The notes under the pieces were generated by a model. It saw only the letters and a list, made by a program, of their open reading frames with translations, did not search any database and was not told the origin of the DNA. From an uncultured Asticcacaulis sp. (lineage in GTDB: Bacteria; Pseudomonadota; Alphaproteobacteria; Caulobacterales; Caulobacteraceae), in assembly GCA_946480125.1 (NCBI GenBank), contig CAMLIY010000092.1, positions 1 through 10,807 of the forward strand: a stretch of 10,807 bases of DNA, written 5' to 3'. Below are positions 1-7,234 of the stretch, one piece after another. Made by a program: the position numbers and the translations under genes. The stretch's first letter is position 1. Each line of letters opens with the position of its first letter.

Positions 1-1340
1 TGTTTGAATTTGGCCGTGAACTGAGGCGCATCTTTCGTAACCACGGCCGGATCGACGCCGATCCCAGTCTGTACGAACTGATGAACCTGCAATTGCTGAT
101 CACGCAAGGGCGCCAGCTAGATATCGAAGGCGGACGCGTCTCGACCAGAAACCGCTTCGTCCCCTATCTCGAAGCCGCCCAGATCTGGCGCGAATACGGC
201 CGCCGCACCGGTGATCCGTTGGCGCTGCGCCGCGCGGCATCGGCCGCCGAGAATGCGGGAAAAGAAGCCAATACCGCCGCCGAGGCCGCTATCGCCGCCC
301 TGGAACAGGCGCAGACCTGCCTGCTGTCGGCCGATCTCTATGAAACCCATGATCTTTTGAATTCCGCCGAGGAATTGCTGGCCGGCGGCCGGGCGGCCAT
401 CCAGGATGATGACGCCTTACGTGCCCGTTTCAACCGCGTCGAAGCGCAGCTGGCCGCCCGCCTGGCTGTGAAGCAGGGCATAGAAGGCGATCTCGAAGTG
501 GCGCTTCTGGCCATGTCACATATCGATCGTGCTGTTGATCGTGCCGATAAACGCGTCCAGCACAGCCACGCCACGGCCGACAAGATCGAGGCGGCGCAGG
601 CGCGTTTCGAACGTGCCGACCTGCTGATGACGGTGGGGCTCGATCGCTGCGATTCCGCCTTGATGGCGGCGGTGATCAAGGACTTCGAGGCGCTTCAGGC
701 GCGGTTTGATCCGGCCTGTGAGCCGGTCACCTGGTCGCGAGTCAATCTGCGTCTCGGTCTGGCCATGGTGTGGAAGGGCGAGATCGAGGGCAATCCAGGG
801 ACGATTTCGGAAGGCATTTCGCTACTCAGCGCCGAGGAAGAACCGGTCGATTTCGAGCATTCGCCGCTTGACTGGGTGGCGCATAAACAGGCCCTGGCCA
901 TGGGTTTGCAGGCTCTGGCCGAATTGACGCTCAATCAGCAAATTTATGACAAGGCCATGCAGGTGTATGACCTGGCGTTGAAGCGTCCGCTGCAAAAGGG
1001 ACTGACCCTACGCGGTCAGCTGATCAACAACCGCGCCGCCTGCCTGGCCAAATACGCCGAGTTGAAGGGGGATCTCAAATCGCTCGACAAGGCCGAGGCG
1101 GATTTCAAGGCCGAGCTGCGCGCCTGCAAGCCGGAGCATGATCCGGTTGGCTGGGCGATCCTGCAAACCAATCTGGCGCGGCTCTATGTGGCGCGCGGCG
1201 ATATCACCGGCTTCATGATGGAACGCACCGAGGCGGCCTATGCCCTGGAAGCGGCAGTGGAAATCTTCGATGAGCAGCACCTGAAGACCCTATCCAAAGG
1301 GGCGCAGACGCAGCTCAATCGTGTTCGGGAAATGGTGTAG
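1..1340 (+). CDS. TPR-like alpha-helical protein, 5' edge cut by the window
   Basis: The open frame continues upstream of the ATG at 81 to the very edge, reading FEFGRELRRIFRNHGRID then ADPSLYELMNLQ. Bases 1-2 are 'tg', so the start codon most likely straddles the edge (xTG, one base missing), giving about 446 aa. The protein is almost entirely predicted helix, soluble, rich in Ala, Leu and Glu, with no signal peptide or membrane segment. Two segments resemble the degenerate TPR pattern of alphaproteobacteria: EPVTWSRVNLRLGLAMVWKG and, near the end, DPVGWAILQTNLARLYVARG followed by a helix with EAAYALEAAVEIFDE. A scaffold or protein-interaction role is therefore plausible, but I do not recognise a named family. 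The ATG at 81 is a possible internal start but would discard conserved-looking sequence. No clear terminator follows the TAG, only a run of seven T at 1343-1349 without a stem. Confidence 0.8.
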   Translation, partial: FEFGRELRRIFRNHGRIDADPSLYELMNLQLLITQGRQLDIEGGRVSTRNRFVPYLEAAQIWREYGRRTGDPLALRRAASAAENAGKEANTAAEAAIAALEQAQTCLLSADLYETHDLLNSAEELLAGGRAAIQDDDALRARFNRVEAQLAARLAVKQGIEGDLEVALLAMSHIDRAVDRADKRVQHSHATADKIEAAQARFERADLLMTVGLDRCDSALMAAVIKDFEALQARFDPACEPVTWSRVNLRLGLAMVWKGEIEGNPGTISEGISLLSAEEEPVDFEHSPLDWVAHKQALAMGLQALAELTLNQQIYDKAMQVYDLALKRPLQKGLTLRGQLINNRAACLAKYAELKGDLKSLDKAEADFKAELRACKPEHDPVGWAILQTNLARLYVARGDITGFMMERTEAAYALEAAVEIFDEQHLKTLSKGAQTQLNRVREMV

Positions 1341-1462
1341 CGTTTTTTTGACGTGCAATTTAATCAAAAAGTAGAATCCACTTTTTGGATTGCGCTTGAT
1401 CCACATTGCCTCTTAACGGGCTTCGCGCTGATATCGACGCGGGTTGAAAAGAGGATATGATC
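1341..1462. other. intergenic region with inverted repeat 1362-1391
   Basis: The arms AATCAAAAAGT (1362-1372) and ACTTTTTGGATT (1380-1391) are complementary apart from one bulged base, around a 7-nt loop. No T-run follows on either strand, so it is a weak terminator at best. It may instead be an operator or 5'-leader element of the downstream pair starting at 1463. I see no convincing promoter hexamers here. Confidence 0.35.
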
Positions 1463-1759
1463 ATGACCGTAACCACTTCGAAAGGCCGGGCGCGCGACAG
1501 TGTGCTGAAGCCGGGTGAAACCACTTTAAGCGATGCCGGCGGCCTGCCGTTTACCGCCGAAAACCGCGAACAGCACGGCTCGGAATATGTGCCGACCGGC
1601 ATAGATGACGCGCATCAGGTCCATAGCGGCGCGGCGCTTGATATCGATGCCGCTGACATGCCCGATGAGGGCGTGGTGGCTATCCATGACAGCGACGAAG
1701 ACCTGCTCGATGTCGAGCGCGAAAGCCCGATAGCTGCCGATACGAGGCCGGTACGGTGA
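1463..1759 (+). CDS. small acidic hydrophilic protein, unknown function
   Basis: This 98-aa protein begins MTVTTSKGRARDSV. The upstream in-frame ATG at 1457 has only 1 nt between it and AGAGGA (1450-1455), whereas the ATG at 1463 has a normal 7-nt spacing, so 1463 is preferred. The sequence is hydrophilic, with many Asp, Glu and Gly residues in the second half (DIDAADMPDEGVVAIHDSDEDLL), no signal peptide, no hydrophobic segment and no cysteine. It looks largely disordered. The stop overlaps the GTG start of the GH130-like gene (GTGA, 1756-1759), so the two are translationally coupled and probably act together. I do not recognise a family. Confidence 0.7.
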   Translation: MTVTTSKGRARDSVLKPGETTLSDAGGLPFTAENREQHGSEYVPTGIDDAHQVHSGAALDIDAADMPDEGVVAIHDSDEDLLDVERESPIAADTRPVR

Positions 1760-2916
1760 GCGCCTATGCCGTTGACCGTCTCGTTCTGACGCCGGACGAT
1801 ATTGACCTGTCACGTTCGCCGCTGGCTGGGCATTTGCCAGTGGAAACCTATGTGCTGGGCGCCTTCAATCCGGGCCTGACACGCTTGCCCAACGGCAATT
1901 TACTGATGCTGGTCCGTGTGGCCGAGGCCCTGCGTACACCGATTTTCGATAACCATGTCCATTCCATCCGCTGGGAGGCGGGCCGCTATCAGCTCGATCC
2001 GTGGCCCCTGGACCTGGTTGATACCGCTGATCCCCGCGTCTTCAAACTGCGCGGCGGTGGCTGGAAAATCATCGCCCTGACCTCTTTGTCGTGGCTGCTG
2101 CCCGTCGAACTGTCGCCGGACGGGCTGGCGATTATAGCCATGCACTACGACAAGGCGGTGGTGCCGCAGGAAAGTCTGCAATGTTACGGAATCGAAGACC
2201 CGCGCATCAGCAAGGTGGGCGACCGGTTTTTGATGACCAGTTGTTCGGTCAGTCCGGAACGTCATTCGACCACGCTCTACAGCTCGGAAAATGGCCTGGA
2301 CTGGGTGTTCGAAGATATCGTGCTTGATCACCAGAATAAGGACATGCTGATCTTCGAGGGGCGGATAAACGGCGAATACTGGGCGCAGACGCGGCCACTC
2401 GGGGATGTTTATTTCGCCTATCCGCCGGGCAGCGAATGGCGCGCTGGTCCTTCGATCAATCTGGCGACCTCTAAGGACGGGCTTTACTGGAAGCCACATC
2501 GCAAGCCGGGGATCCGGCCACATTCGGCCACGGTGGCGACGGCGCGCATGGGCGGCGGCACGCCGCCGATCCTGACGCCTGACGGCTGGCTCAGCCTGTG
2601 GCATGGCGTTGAACCGAAGGAGATTGTCGGCATCTACCGGACCTACTGGTCGATCCTGGACAGGGAAGATCCGAGCCGTGTCATACGCAGCGACCATACG
2701 CCGCTGATAGAGGCCAATCCGGCCCTGACGCGGCCGATTGAGCATCAGATCTATATCCGCGATGTGGTGTTTACGACGGGTATCGTCGATGGTGGCGATC
2801 ATTATATCGTGGCGTCGGGCGAGGGCGACCTGGCTTGCCGTATCACCCATATTCCGAAGTCGGTTTTTGCCGAAAAGGTGGAAACGGAAAGTCTCAGTGA
2901 GCAGGGCGTGAGCTAA
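1756..2916 (+). CDS. GH130-like beta-mannoside phosphorylase/hydrolase family protein
   Basis: A 386-aa protein with a five-bladed beta-propeller-type glycosidase signature. Recognisable GH130 elements in order: AFNPGLTRLPNGNLLMLVRV (36-55), YGIEDPRI (144-151, D148 in the position of the family's general acid), a KDMLIFEGRINGEYWAQTRP block (195-214) matching the family's 'KDxxLFPExINGKY..xxRP', GGGTPPI (266-272), LWHG (281-284) and a C-terminal VVFTTGIVDGGDHYIVASGEGD (337-358). GH130 enzymes phosphorolyse or hydrolyse beta-mannosides. No signal peptide is seen, so it should be cytoplasmic. The GTG start overlaps the upstream stop by 4 bp. The usual family YYGAAD near the C-terminus reads IVASGEGD here, and LFPE reads IFEG, so substrate and phosphate use cannot be assigned. 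An uncharacterised GH130 side branch is likely. Confidence 0.8.
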   Translation: MSAYAVDRLVLTPDDIDLSRSPLAGHLPVETYVLGAFNPGLTRLPNGNLLMLVRVAEALRTPIFDNHVHSIRWEAGRYQLDPWPLDLVDTADPRVFKLRGGGWKIIALTSLSWLLPVELSPDGLAIIAMHYDKAVVPQESLQCYGIEDPRISKVGDRFLMTSCSVSPERHSTTLYSSENGLDWVFEDIVLDHQNKDMLIFEGRINGEYWAQTRPLGDVYFAYPPGSEWRAGPSINLATSKDGLYWKPHRKPGIRPHSATVATARMGGGTPPILTPDGWLSLWHGVEPKEIVGIYRTYWSILDREDPSRVIRSDHTPLIEANPALTRPIEHQIYIRDVVFTTGIVDGGDHYIVASGEGDLACRITHIPKSVFAEKVETESLSEQGVS

Positions 2917-2921
2917 GATAG

Positions 2922-2948
2922 CTCCTCCCGCGCTTTGCACGGGAGGAG
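2922..2948. terminator. hairpin between convergent genes
   Basis: Arms CTCCTCCCG (2922-2930) and CGGGAGGAG (2940-2948) form a perfect 9-bp GC-rich stem with a 9-nt loop. It lies between the stop of the GH130-like gene (+) and the stop of the methyltransferase gene (-), the usual place for a shared bidirectional terminator. It lacks a T-run on either side, so it may stall or protect 3' ends rather than terminate by itself. Confidence 0.55.
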
Positions 2949-2956
2949 ACGTAAAA

Positions 2957-3976
2957 TTACACCACCGGTTTTAACCTGTAATGCCCGACGCCCCATTCCG
3001 AACCGCCGTCATGGCCCCACAGGCCGGCCGTGGCCAGGAAAAACAAACGCCAGCGCCGGCGCCACACGCCCGCTTCCTGACCATAGACCGCTTCCAGAAC
3101 AGGGGCGATTTCGGCCTGGTGGGTGTCGAAATTGTCCAGCCAGTCCATGGCCGTGCGGCGGTAATTTTCGCCTGACCAGCGCCATTCGGCCTCGACCGTG
3201 AACAGGTCCGGGAAGCGGTGCGGCAGGTCGCGCGCCGGCATAAGGCCGCCGGTAAAGAAGTATTTGCCGATCCAGTCATCGGCATCCGCCGCGTGATTGA
3301 AGCGGTAGGAGTGATCTTTCGAGGTGAAAACGTGCAGGAACAGCGCACCGTCCACCTTGAGCCACGAGCGGGCGCGTGCCAGCAGTTCGCGCCAGTTTGA
3401 CATATGCTCGAACATCTCGACCGAAACGATGCGGTCAAAAGCGAGGTCGACTGTGAAATTATTCATGTCGGCCGTGATGACGGTCAGGTTCTTGATCCCG
3501 CGTCGCCGGGCTTCGGCTTCGATATAGGCGCGCTGGCTATGTGAATTGGATACCGACACAATGCGGGCATTGGGATAGTTCGCCGCCATGAACAAAGACA
3601 ATGAGCCCCAGCCGCAGCCGAGCTCGAGAATGGTCTGGCCGTCGCACAGACCGGCATGAAGGCAGGTTTCGGCCAGGGCCAGGGTTTCCGCTTCGTCAAG
3701 TGTCGTGTTCGTGTCCGGGTAGAGGCAGCACGAATATTTGCGCTGCGGACCAAGCACCCAGCCAAAGAATTCATCCGGAATTTCATAATGCTGGGCATTG
3801 GCGGCATCGGCATGGACGGCGACCGGGTAATCATCCATGGCGGCTACGAAAGCGTCTTCCGGCAGGGCGGATTGCGCGATCTGCCGTTTGCTGCGGCCAA
3901 CCATAAAGTCGATGGCTGCGAGCGTTACCGTATTCGGCAGGGGCAGGCGTTCGGCAAGCGTGGTGGCGAGGTTCAT
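2957..3976 (-). CDS. SAM-dependent methyltransferase, Cfa/coclaurine-N-methyltransferase-like
   Basis: 339 aa, usually annotated as cyclopropane-fatty-acyl-phospholipid synthase. Visible elements: HYEIPDEFF (63-71), KYSCCLYPD (80-88), SAM-binding motif I ILELGCGWGSLSLF (116-129), VSVEMFEHM (184-192), LHVFTSKD (214-221), YFFTGGLMPARDL (239-251), NYRRTAMDWL (271-280) and RWRLFFLA (308-315). Compared with E. coli Cfa, C83, E190, H215 and Y272 appear to match C139, E239, H266 and Y317, while I268 is F217. The VEMFEHM and FFTGGxMP blocks are closer to the plant coclaurine N-methyltransferase branch, which uses the E, E and H of VEMFEH (here E187, E190, H191). Canonical Cfa has Gly at the first of these. 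The substrate may thus be a lipid or an amine. The ATG overlaps the stop of the upstream DUF1295 gene (ATGA), so both are co-translated. Family assignment is firm, substrate is not. Confidence 0.85.
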   Translation of the reverse strand: MNLATTLAERLPLPNTVTLAAIDFMVGRSKRQIAQSALPEDAFVAAMDDYPVAVHADAANAQHYEIPDEFFGWVLGPQRKYSCCLYPDTNTTLDEAETLALAETCLHAGLCDGQTILELGCGWGSLSLFMAANYPNARIVSVSNSHSQRAYIEAEARRRGIKNLTVITADMNNFTVDLAFDRIVSVEMFEHMSNWRELLARARSWLKVDGALFLHVFTSKDHSYRFNHAADADDWIGKYFFTGGLMPARDLPHRFPDLFTVEAEWRWSGENYRRTAMDWLDNFDTHQAEIAPVLEAVYGQEAGVWRRRWRLFFLATAGLWGHDGGSEWGVGHYRLKPVV

Positions 3977-4788
3977 GATTTTTTCTCTTTGGGCTTTACC
4001 TTTGGCGGAAGGGGAAAGAAGGCGGAGGTGCGGGCGGCATAATCGTCAAAAGCCTGGCCGCGGGTGTCGCGCATATGCTTTTCGAGCGGCGGAATGCCGG
4101 ATACATAGACCAGCAGGATGTACATCTGCACCGGCGCCAGTACGGCCAGCCAGCCGAAGGGCCCGGTAAGGGCGATGACCGCCCAGCCGCACCAGCCGAG
4201 CCATTCGAAAAAATAATTCGGATGGCGTGACCAGCGCCACAGGCCGGTATTGGCGACCGCCTTTTTGTGCGTTTTTCCGAAAGCCCGAAGCTGGGCGTCT
4301 GCCACCGCTTCGCCAATGAAAGCGACCAGCAGGATGGCGATGCCGATCAGGTCTGTCACGGCCGGGAAGGGGGCCGGATTGATGGCGGCGAAGCGGACGG
4401 CCATAACGAGCACGAAGGCAGCGATGGCCTGGGCCTGCAACATCCAGAAAAGATAGACCGGCCAGTCTTTCGGGTGATCGGCCTTGAGGGCGGCATAGCG
4501 TGGATCGTCCTCGCCTTGATGGGTGCGCGCGGCGATATGCAGGCCCAGGCGCACGGCCCAGATGGCGACGAGAATACCCGTGGCTATGCGGCGCATGTCA
4601 TTTGCGCCTTCGGCCGGCAGCCAGGTTGCGGCGATGCCGCCGAGGCCGACCGTAAAGGTCCAGATGGTGTCAATCCAGCCGCTCTTGCCGGTGATGAGCT
4701 GCACCGCTGTGGCGACCATCAGGGCGAGGCTGACGCCAATGGCCAGGCTGATCAGTACAATAAGGTTCAGAGACATTTGCGTTTCCAT
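3973..4788 (-). CDS. DUF1295 membrane protein (steroid 5-alpha-reductase/ICMT-like fold)
   Basis: 271 aa from METQMSLNLIVLISLA. A longer frame begins at 4851 but its first 21 residues are charged and unlike a membrane N-terminus. MSL at 4776 is an equally possible start, with GGAA 6 nt upstream. About seven hydrophobic segments are seen. The family signature is RLGLHIAARTHQGEDDPRY (80-98), GLWRWSRHPNYFFEWLGW (182-199), GIPPLEKHM (231-239) and a final TSAFFPLPPK (254-263) before a lysine-rich tail (KVKPKEKKS). The SRHPNYFFE block is shared with membrane steroid reductases and isoprenylcysteine methyltransferases and binds the cofactor in those folds. Coupled by a 4-bp overlap to the methyltransferase, it likely acts on the same, probably lipid, substrate in the inner membrane. 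Its actual reaction is unknown. Confidence 0.85.
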   Translation of the reverse strand: METQMSLNLIVLISLAIGVSLALMVATAVQLITGKSGWIDTIWTFTVGLGGIAATWLPAEGANDMRRIATGILVAIWAVRLGLHIAARTHQGEDDPRYAALKADHPKDWPVYLFWMLQAQAIAAFVLVMAVRFAAINPAPFPAVTDLIGIAILLVAFIGEAVADAQLRAFGKTHKKAVANTGLWRWSRHPNYFFEWLGWCGWAVIALTGPFGWLAVLAPVQMYILLVYVSGIPPLEKHMRDTRGQAFDDYAARTSAFFPLPPKVKPKEKKS

Positions 4789-4912
4789 GTGACCTGTGAA
4801 GCTTACGGCTGGCGGGCGCTGCCGGTTCACCAGCCGGCGAGAAATCTGCACTGATCCGGACTAAGCCCGTTGGCGTATGAACCAATGGGCGGGCGATAAC
4901 CGGAGCGACCCC
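4789..4912. promoter_or_regulatory. divergent intergenic region with 5'-leader hairpin 4865-4890
   Basis: This 124-nt stretch must hold the promoters of both the DUF1295 operon (-) and the DUF2147 gene (+). GCCCGTTGG (4865-4873) and CCAATGGGC (4882-4890) pair around an 8-nt loop. The only non-Watson-Crick pair is a G-U when read as plus-strand RNA. The hairpin ends 12 nt before the GGAG ribosome binding site (4902-4905). No promoter hexamers are convincing. Confidence 0.35.
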
Positions 4913-5287
4913 ATGCGACCTATTCTGACGGCAACGCTTATTCTGACCGGGCTTTTGGCGGCTTCCGCGCAGGCGGCCTCGCCTCAGGGTGACTGGTCAC
5001 GCGGCGACGGCAAGGCCAGGGTGAAGATCGCGCCATGCGGCACCGACCTCTGCGCCGTCAATACCTGGATCAAACCGGGCACCAAGGACGAAAAAACCGG
5101 CGATAAGCTGGTTATGACGATCGCCGATCAAGGCGATGGCCACTGGACCGGCAAGGCCTATGACCCGCAGAGAAAGCTGCATTATCGCCTGAAAATGCAG
5201 GTGGCGGACAAATCCATGACCACGAGCGGATGCGTGCTGGGCGGCCTGATCTGCAAGGGTGTCGACTGGAAGCGGATCAGTGACTAA
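4913..5287 (+). CDS. secreted DUF2147 family protein
   Basis: 124 aa. The frame is open from 4877, but the ATG at 4913 has GGAG 7 nt upstream and begins a clean Sec signal peptide, MRPILTATLILTGLLAASAQA, with cleavage expected after AQA (residue 21). The mature part is about 103 aa. It shows the DUF2147 pattern: GDWSRGDGKARVKIAPCG (26-43), DLCAVNTW (45-52), GKAYDPQRKLHYRLKMQV (80-97) and a final SGCVLGGLICKGVDWKRI (105-122). Four cysteines (42, 47, 107, 114) could form two disulphides in the periplasm. DUF2147 proteins are small periplasmic or envelope beta-rich proteins of unknown biochemical role, sometimes next to lipid genes, as here. The gene stands alone and converges with the FAD oxidoreductase gene. 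Confidence 0.85.
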   Translation: MRPILTATLILTGLLAASAQAASPQGDWSRGDGKARVKIAPCGTDLCAVNTWIKPGTKDEKTGDKLVMTIADQGDGHWTGKAYDPQRKLHYRLKMQVADKSMTTSGCVLGGLICKGVDWKRISD

Positions 5288-5323
5288 GATGGTGACTCTC
5301 ACTGACCATAAAGGTCTGGCAGT

Positions 5324-6460
5324 TCAGGCGCGATAAATCGCCTTCAGTTTATCAAGCGCGGCCTGTGCCGCTGCCGCATCGGCGATCTCATTGGCGTCGT
5401 TCCAGCCAAAGGCTTCATCCGGGCCGAAGTCCTGGACCACGATGCCGTCGCGGCGCGCCAGGACGCCGATGCCATCATGATAAAAGCCGTAATGGACGCC
5501 TGCCTGCGGGGTCAGCCAGACGATCTGGCCACGGATGGGAATGACGCTGTCGTCCTGCCACAAGGTGCGGGCGCCGTAGCCGGTGCAGTTGATGATGACT
5601 TTTTCCTTCAGTCTGGAGAATTCGGACGGGTCATGGAATTCGGCATGTACAAAGCGTCCGCCGGCCAGCAGGAAATCGGCCTCAAGCTGGCGGCCATAGT
5701 CAGCAATATTAAAGGAGAGGTTGGCGCCGCGCCGGATTTGCGTTGCCGCGAAGGGCGTGGCTTCTGGCGAGACAGTGCCGTAGGCCGGCATCAAGCCGCG
5801 CAGTCGGTCGTTCAGTTCGGCGAAACCGGGATCGAAAGGCGCAGGGCCCGCCGGCACAGGAGCGGCCGCGGGGCTTTCCGTCACCGGATCGCGCAGGGTG
5901 TAATAGTCGATCCATTCGACGGGATTGCCGGCGCTGCCGACAAAGGATTCGTGCATGGCGGCGGAGTTGCGGGCCATCCGTTCCCACAGGACGGGGAAAC
6001 CGGCTGGCATGGCGGCCGTTTGAGCTACGCGCGAATCCGGCGACCAGATGCCGGTGGCGCGCGCCGAACGGACAAACGGAAAGCGCTCCTTCGCATAGAT
6101 GGTGACTTCGGCGCCGGCGCGCTGGGCGGTGATAGCGGCCGTCAGGCCGAGGGCCCCGGCACCGATGACGGCGATTTTACGCGGTGAGGACTGCATGGCC
6201 AGCCCGACGGCGACATCTGCCGAGCCCCAGGATAGCGACCAGCCGCTGCCGCCATGGCCGTAATTATGAATGATTTGCTTGCGGCCGACGGTTTCGGCCT
6301 CCAGGCGCGGACCGGCCGCGCGGAAAGGGCGCAGGCAGACCGTGGTGCGGAAGACCTGGGCCGGATCGGTCCGGATGGGAATCAGCGGGGGTTCGGCGCG
6401 GGCGATAGCAGGCATGAGGGCGGTCGCCAGGCCACCGCGCATCACTGTTCTTCTGTCCAT
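5324..6460 (-). CDS. Tat-exported FAD-dependent oxidoreductase, permuted D-amino-acid-oxidase-like
   Basis: 378 aa from MDRRTVMRGGLATALMPAIARAEPP. The open frame reaches 6559, but the ATG at 6460 has GGAG 5 nt upstream and starts a twin-arginine leader (DRRTVM, then an Ala-rich stretch ending ARA, residue 22). Motifs: RPFRAAGPR (44-52), IIHNYGHGGSGWSLSWG (63-79), Rossmann IAVIGAGALGLTAAI (96-110), NCTGYGAR (291-298) and IRGQIVWL (309-316). IHNYGHGGSG is the C-terminal FAD-contact motif of D-amino-acid oxidases, yet here it comes before the Rossmann motif, and the protein ends soon after GIVVQDFG (339-346). The fold therefore looks circularly permuted. Known relatives oxidise D-amino acids or similar amines with FAD and O2. 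A periplasmic site would be unusual and is inferred from the leader. Substrate unknown. Confidence 0.82.
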   Translation of the reverse strand: MDRRTVMRGGLATALMPAIARAEPPLIPIRTDPAQVFRTTVCLRPFRAAGPRLEAETVGRKQIIHNYGHGGSGWSLSWGSADVAVGLAMQSSPRKIAVIGAGALGLTAAITAQRAGAEVTIYAKERFPFVRSARATGIWSPDSRVAQTAAMPAGFPVLWERMARNSAAMHESFVGSAGNPVEWIDYYTLRDPVTESPAAAPVPAGPAPFDPGFAELNDRLRGLMPAYGTVSPEATPFAATQIRRGANLSFNIADYGRQLEADFLLAGGRFVHAEFHDPSEFSRLKEKVIINCTGYGARTLWQDDSVIPIRGQIVWLTPQAGVHYGFYHDGIGVLARRDGIVVQDFGPDEAFGWNDANEIADAAAAQAALDKLKAIYRA

Positions 6461-6537
6461 GACGACTCCGCCGGTTACATCGTCCGGCACCCTACAGAGG
6501 GTGGTGTGAGGCGGCAAGAAAGACGGGCCGAGGTCAC

Positions 6538-6570
6538 AAAAAAATGAGGACGCGGACACGCCCTCATTTT
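6538..6570 (-). terminator. intrinsic terminator of the repeat-protein gene
   Basis: AAAATGAGG (6541-6549) and CCTCATTTT (6562-6570) form a perfect 9-bp stem. Read on the minus strand, it runs into seven T (A-run 6538-6544). It lies 22 nt downstream of the stop of the minus-strand repeat protein and separates it from the FAD oxidoreductase gene, which must then have its own promoter in 6461-6540. On the plus strand only four T follow the stem. Confidence 0.8.
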
Positions 6571-6592
6571 GCTAAATCAGAGGCGGGTTAAA

Positions 6593-7234
6593 TTAATGCC
6601 GGTTGCCGATGAAGCGGCCATTGTCATCGCGCTCACGCATATCCTGGCCACCGCGAGACATACGATCGTCGTCCCCATCATAGTCACGGCCACGGCCTTG
6701 CGCGCCGCCGTGGCTCATGCTGCCGGCGCGGGCGTGGCCTTCGGAATCCCCATGCCAGCCGCGACCTTCATTATCGCGTTGCCGATTGGCCTGGCCATGA
6801 CGGCCCTGTTGGTGTGCGTGCCAGCCGCGATCGTGGCCATAGGCATGCCAGTCTTCAAATTCGCGGTCCTCGCTTTGCGAACGGCCACGACGGCTGGATT
6901 GACCGCCGGAGCGGCCTTGTGAGTCGCTGGTGAAGCGGCCGTCTTCATCGCGCTCACGGCCTGACGCACGGTTGTCAGAACGGCGGTCATCGTCATCATA
7001 GTCCGGCGCGCGTGACCGGCTGCCACGGTTGTCATGACTATGGCTGCCCGCTTCGGCGTGGCCTTCGTGATCGCCGAACCAGCCTCGACCCTGGCCGCCG
7101 CGATCGTCATCGTCATCTCTTGATTGCGCGCGCGCGCCGCCAGACCCGTTTGAAGGACTGGCAAAACGGCCATCTTCATCACGTTCGCGGGATGGTGAGC
7201 GACGCGGATCGTCACTATTGGAATTCCTGGACAT
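6593..7234 (-). CDS. low-complexity charged repeat protein, GWxGDxxGHAxA (YciG/KGG-like stress) type
   Basis: 213 aa from MSRNSNSDDPRRS. AAGGAG lies 5 nt upstream (7245-7240 read on the minus strand), while the longer frame from 7258 starts before that site. It is almost free of hydrophobic residues and dominated by Arg, Asp, Gly, Ser and His. Modular repeats: RERDEDGRFAS (16-26), RERDEDGRFTS (93-103) and RERDDNGRFIG (200-210). GRGWFGDHEGHAEAG (49-63) and GRGWHGDSEGHARAG (157-171), with a decayed copy at DRGWHAHQQGRHG (135-147). DYDDDDR (78-84) and DYDGDDDR (184-191). Such GWxGDxxGH modules occur in poorly studied stress proteins of proteobacteria and recall the short KGG repeats of YciG. The protein is probably disordered. 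A desiccation, osmotic or nucleic-acid-binding role is only a guess. It is monocistronic and divergent from the two small genes at 7592. Confidence 0.8.
   Translation of the reverse strand: MSRNSNSDDPRRSPSRERDEDGRFASPSNGSGGARAQSRDDDDDRGGQGRGWFGDHEGHAEAGSHSHDNRGSRSRAPDYDDDDRRSDNRASGRERDEDGRFTSDSQGRSGGQSSRRGRSQSEDREFEDWHAYGHDRGWHAHQQGRHGQANRQRDNEGRGWHGDSEGHARAGSMSHGGAQGRGRDYDGDDDRMSRGGQDMRERDDNGRFIGNRH

Noticed and set aside
5477..6187. 236-codon open frame on the plus strand
   Set aside because: Antisense to the FAD oxidoreductase, which has clear FAD motifs in the other strand. A GC-rich shadow frame.
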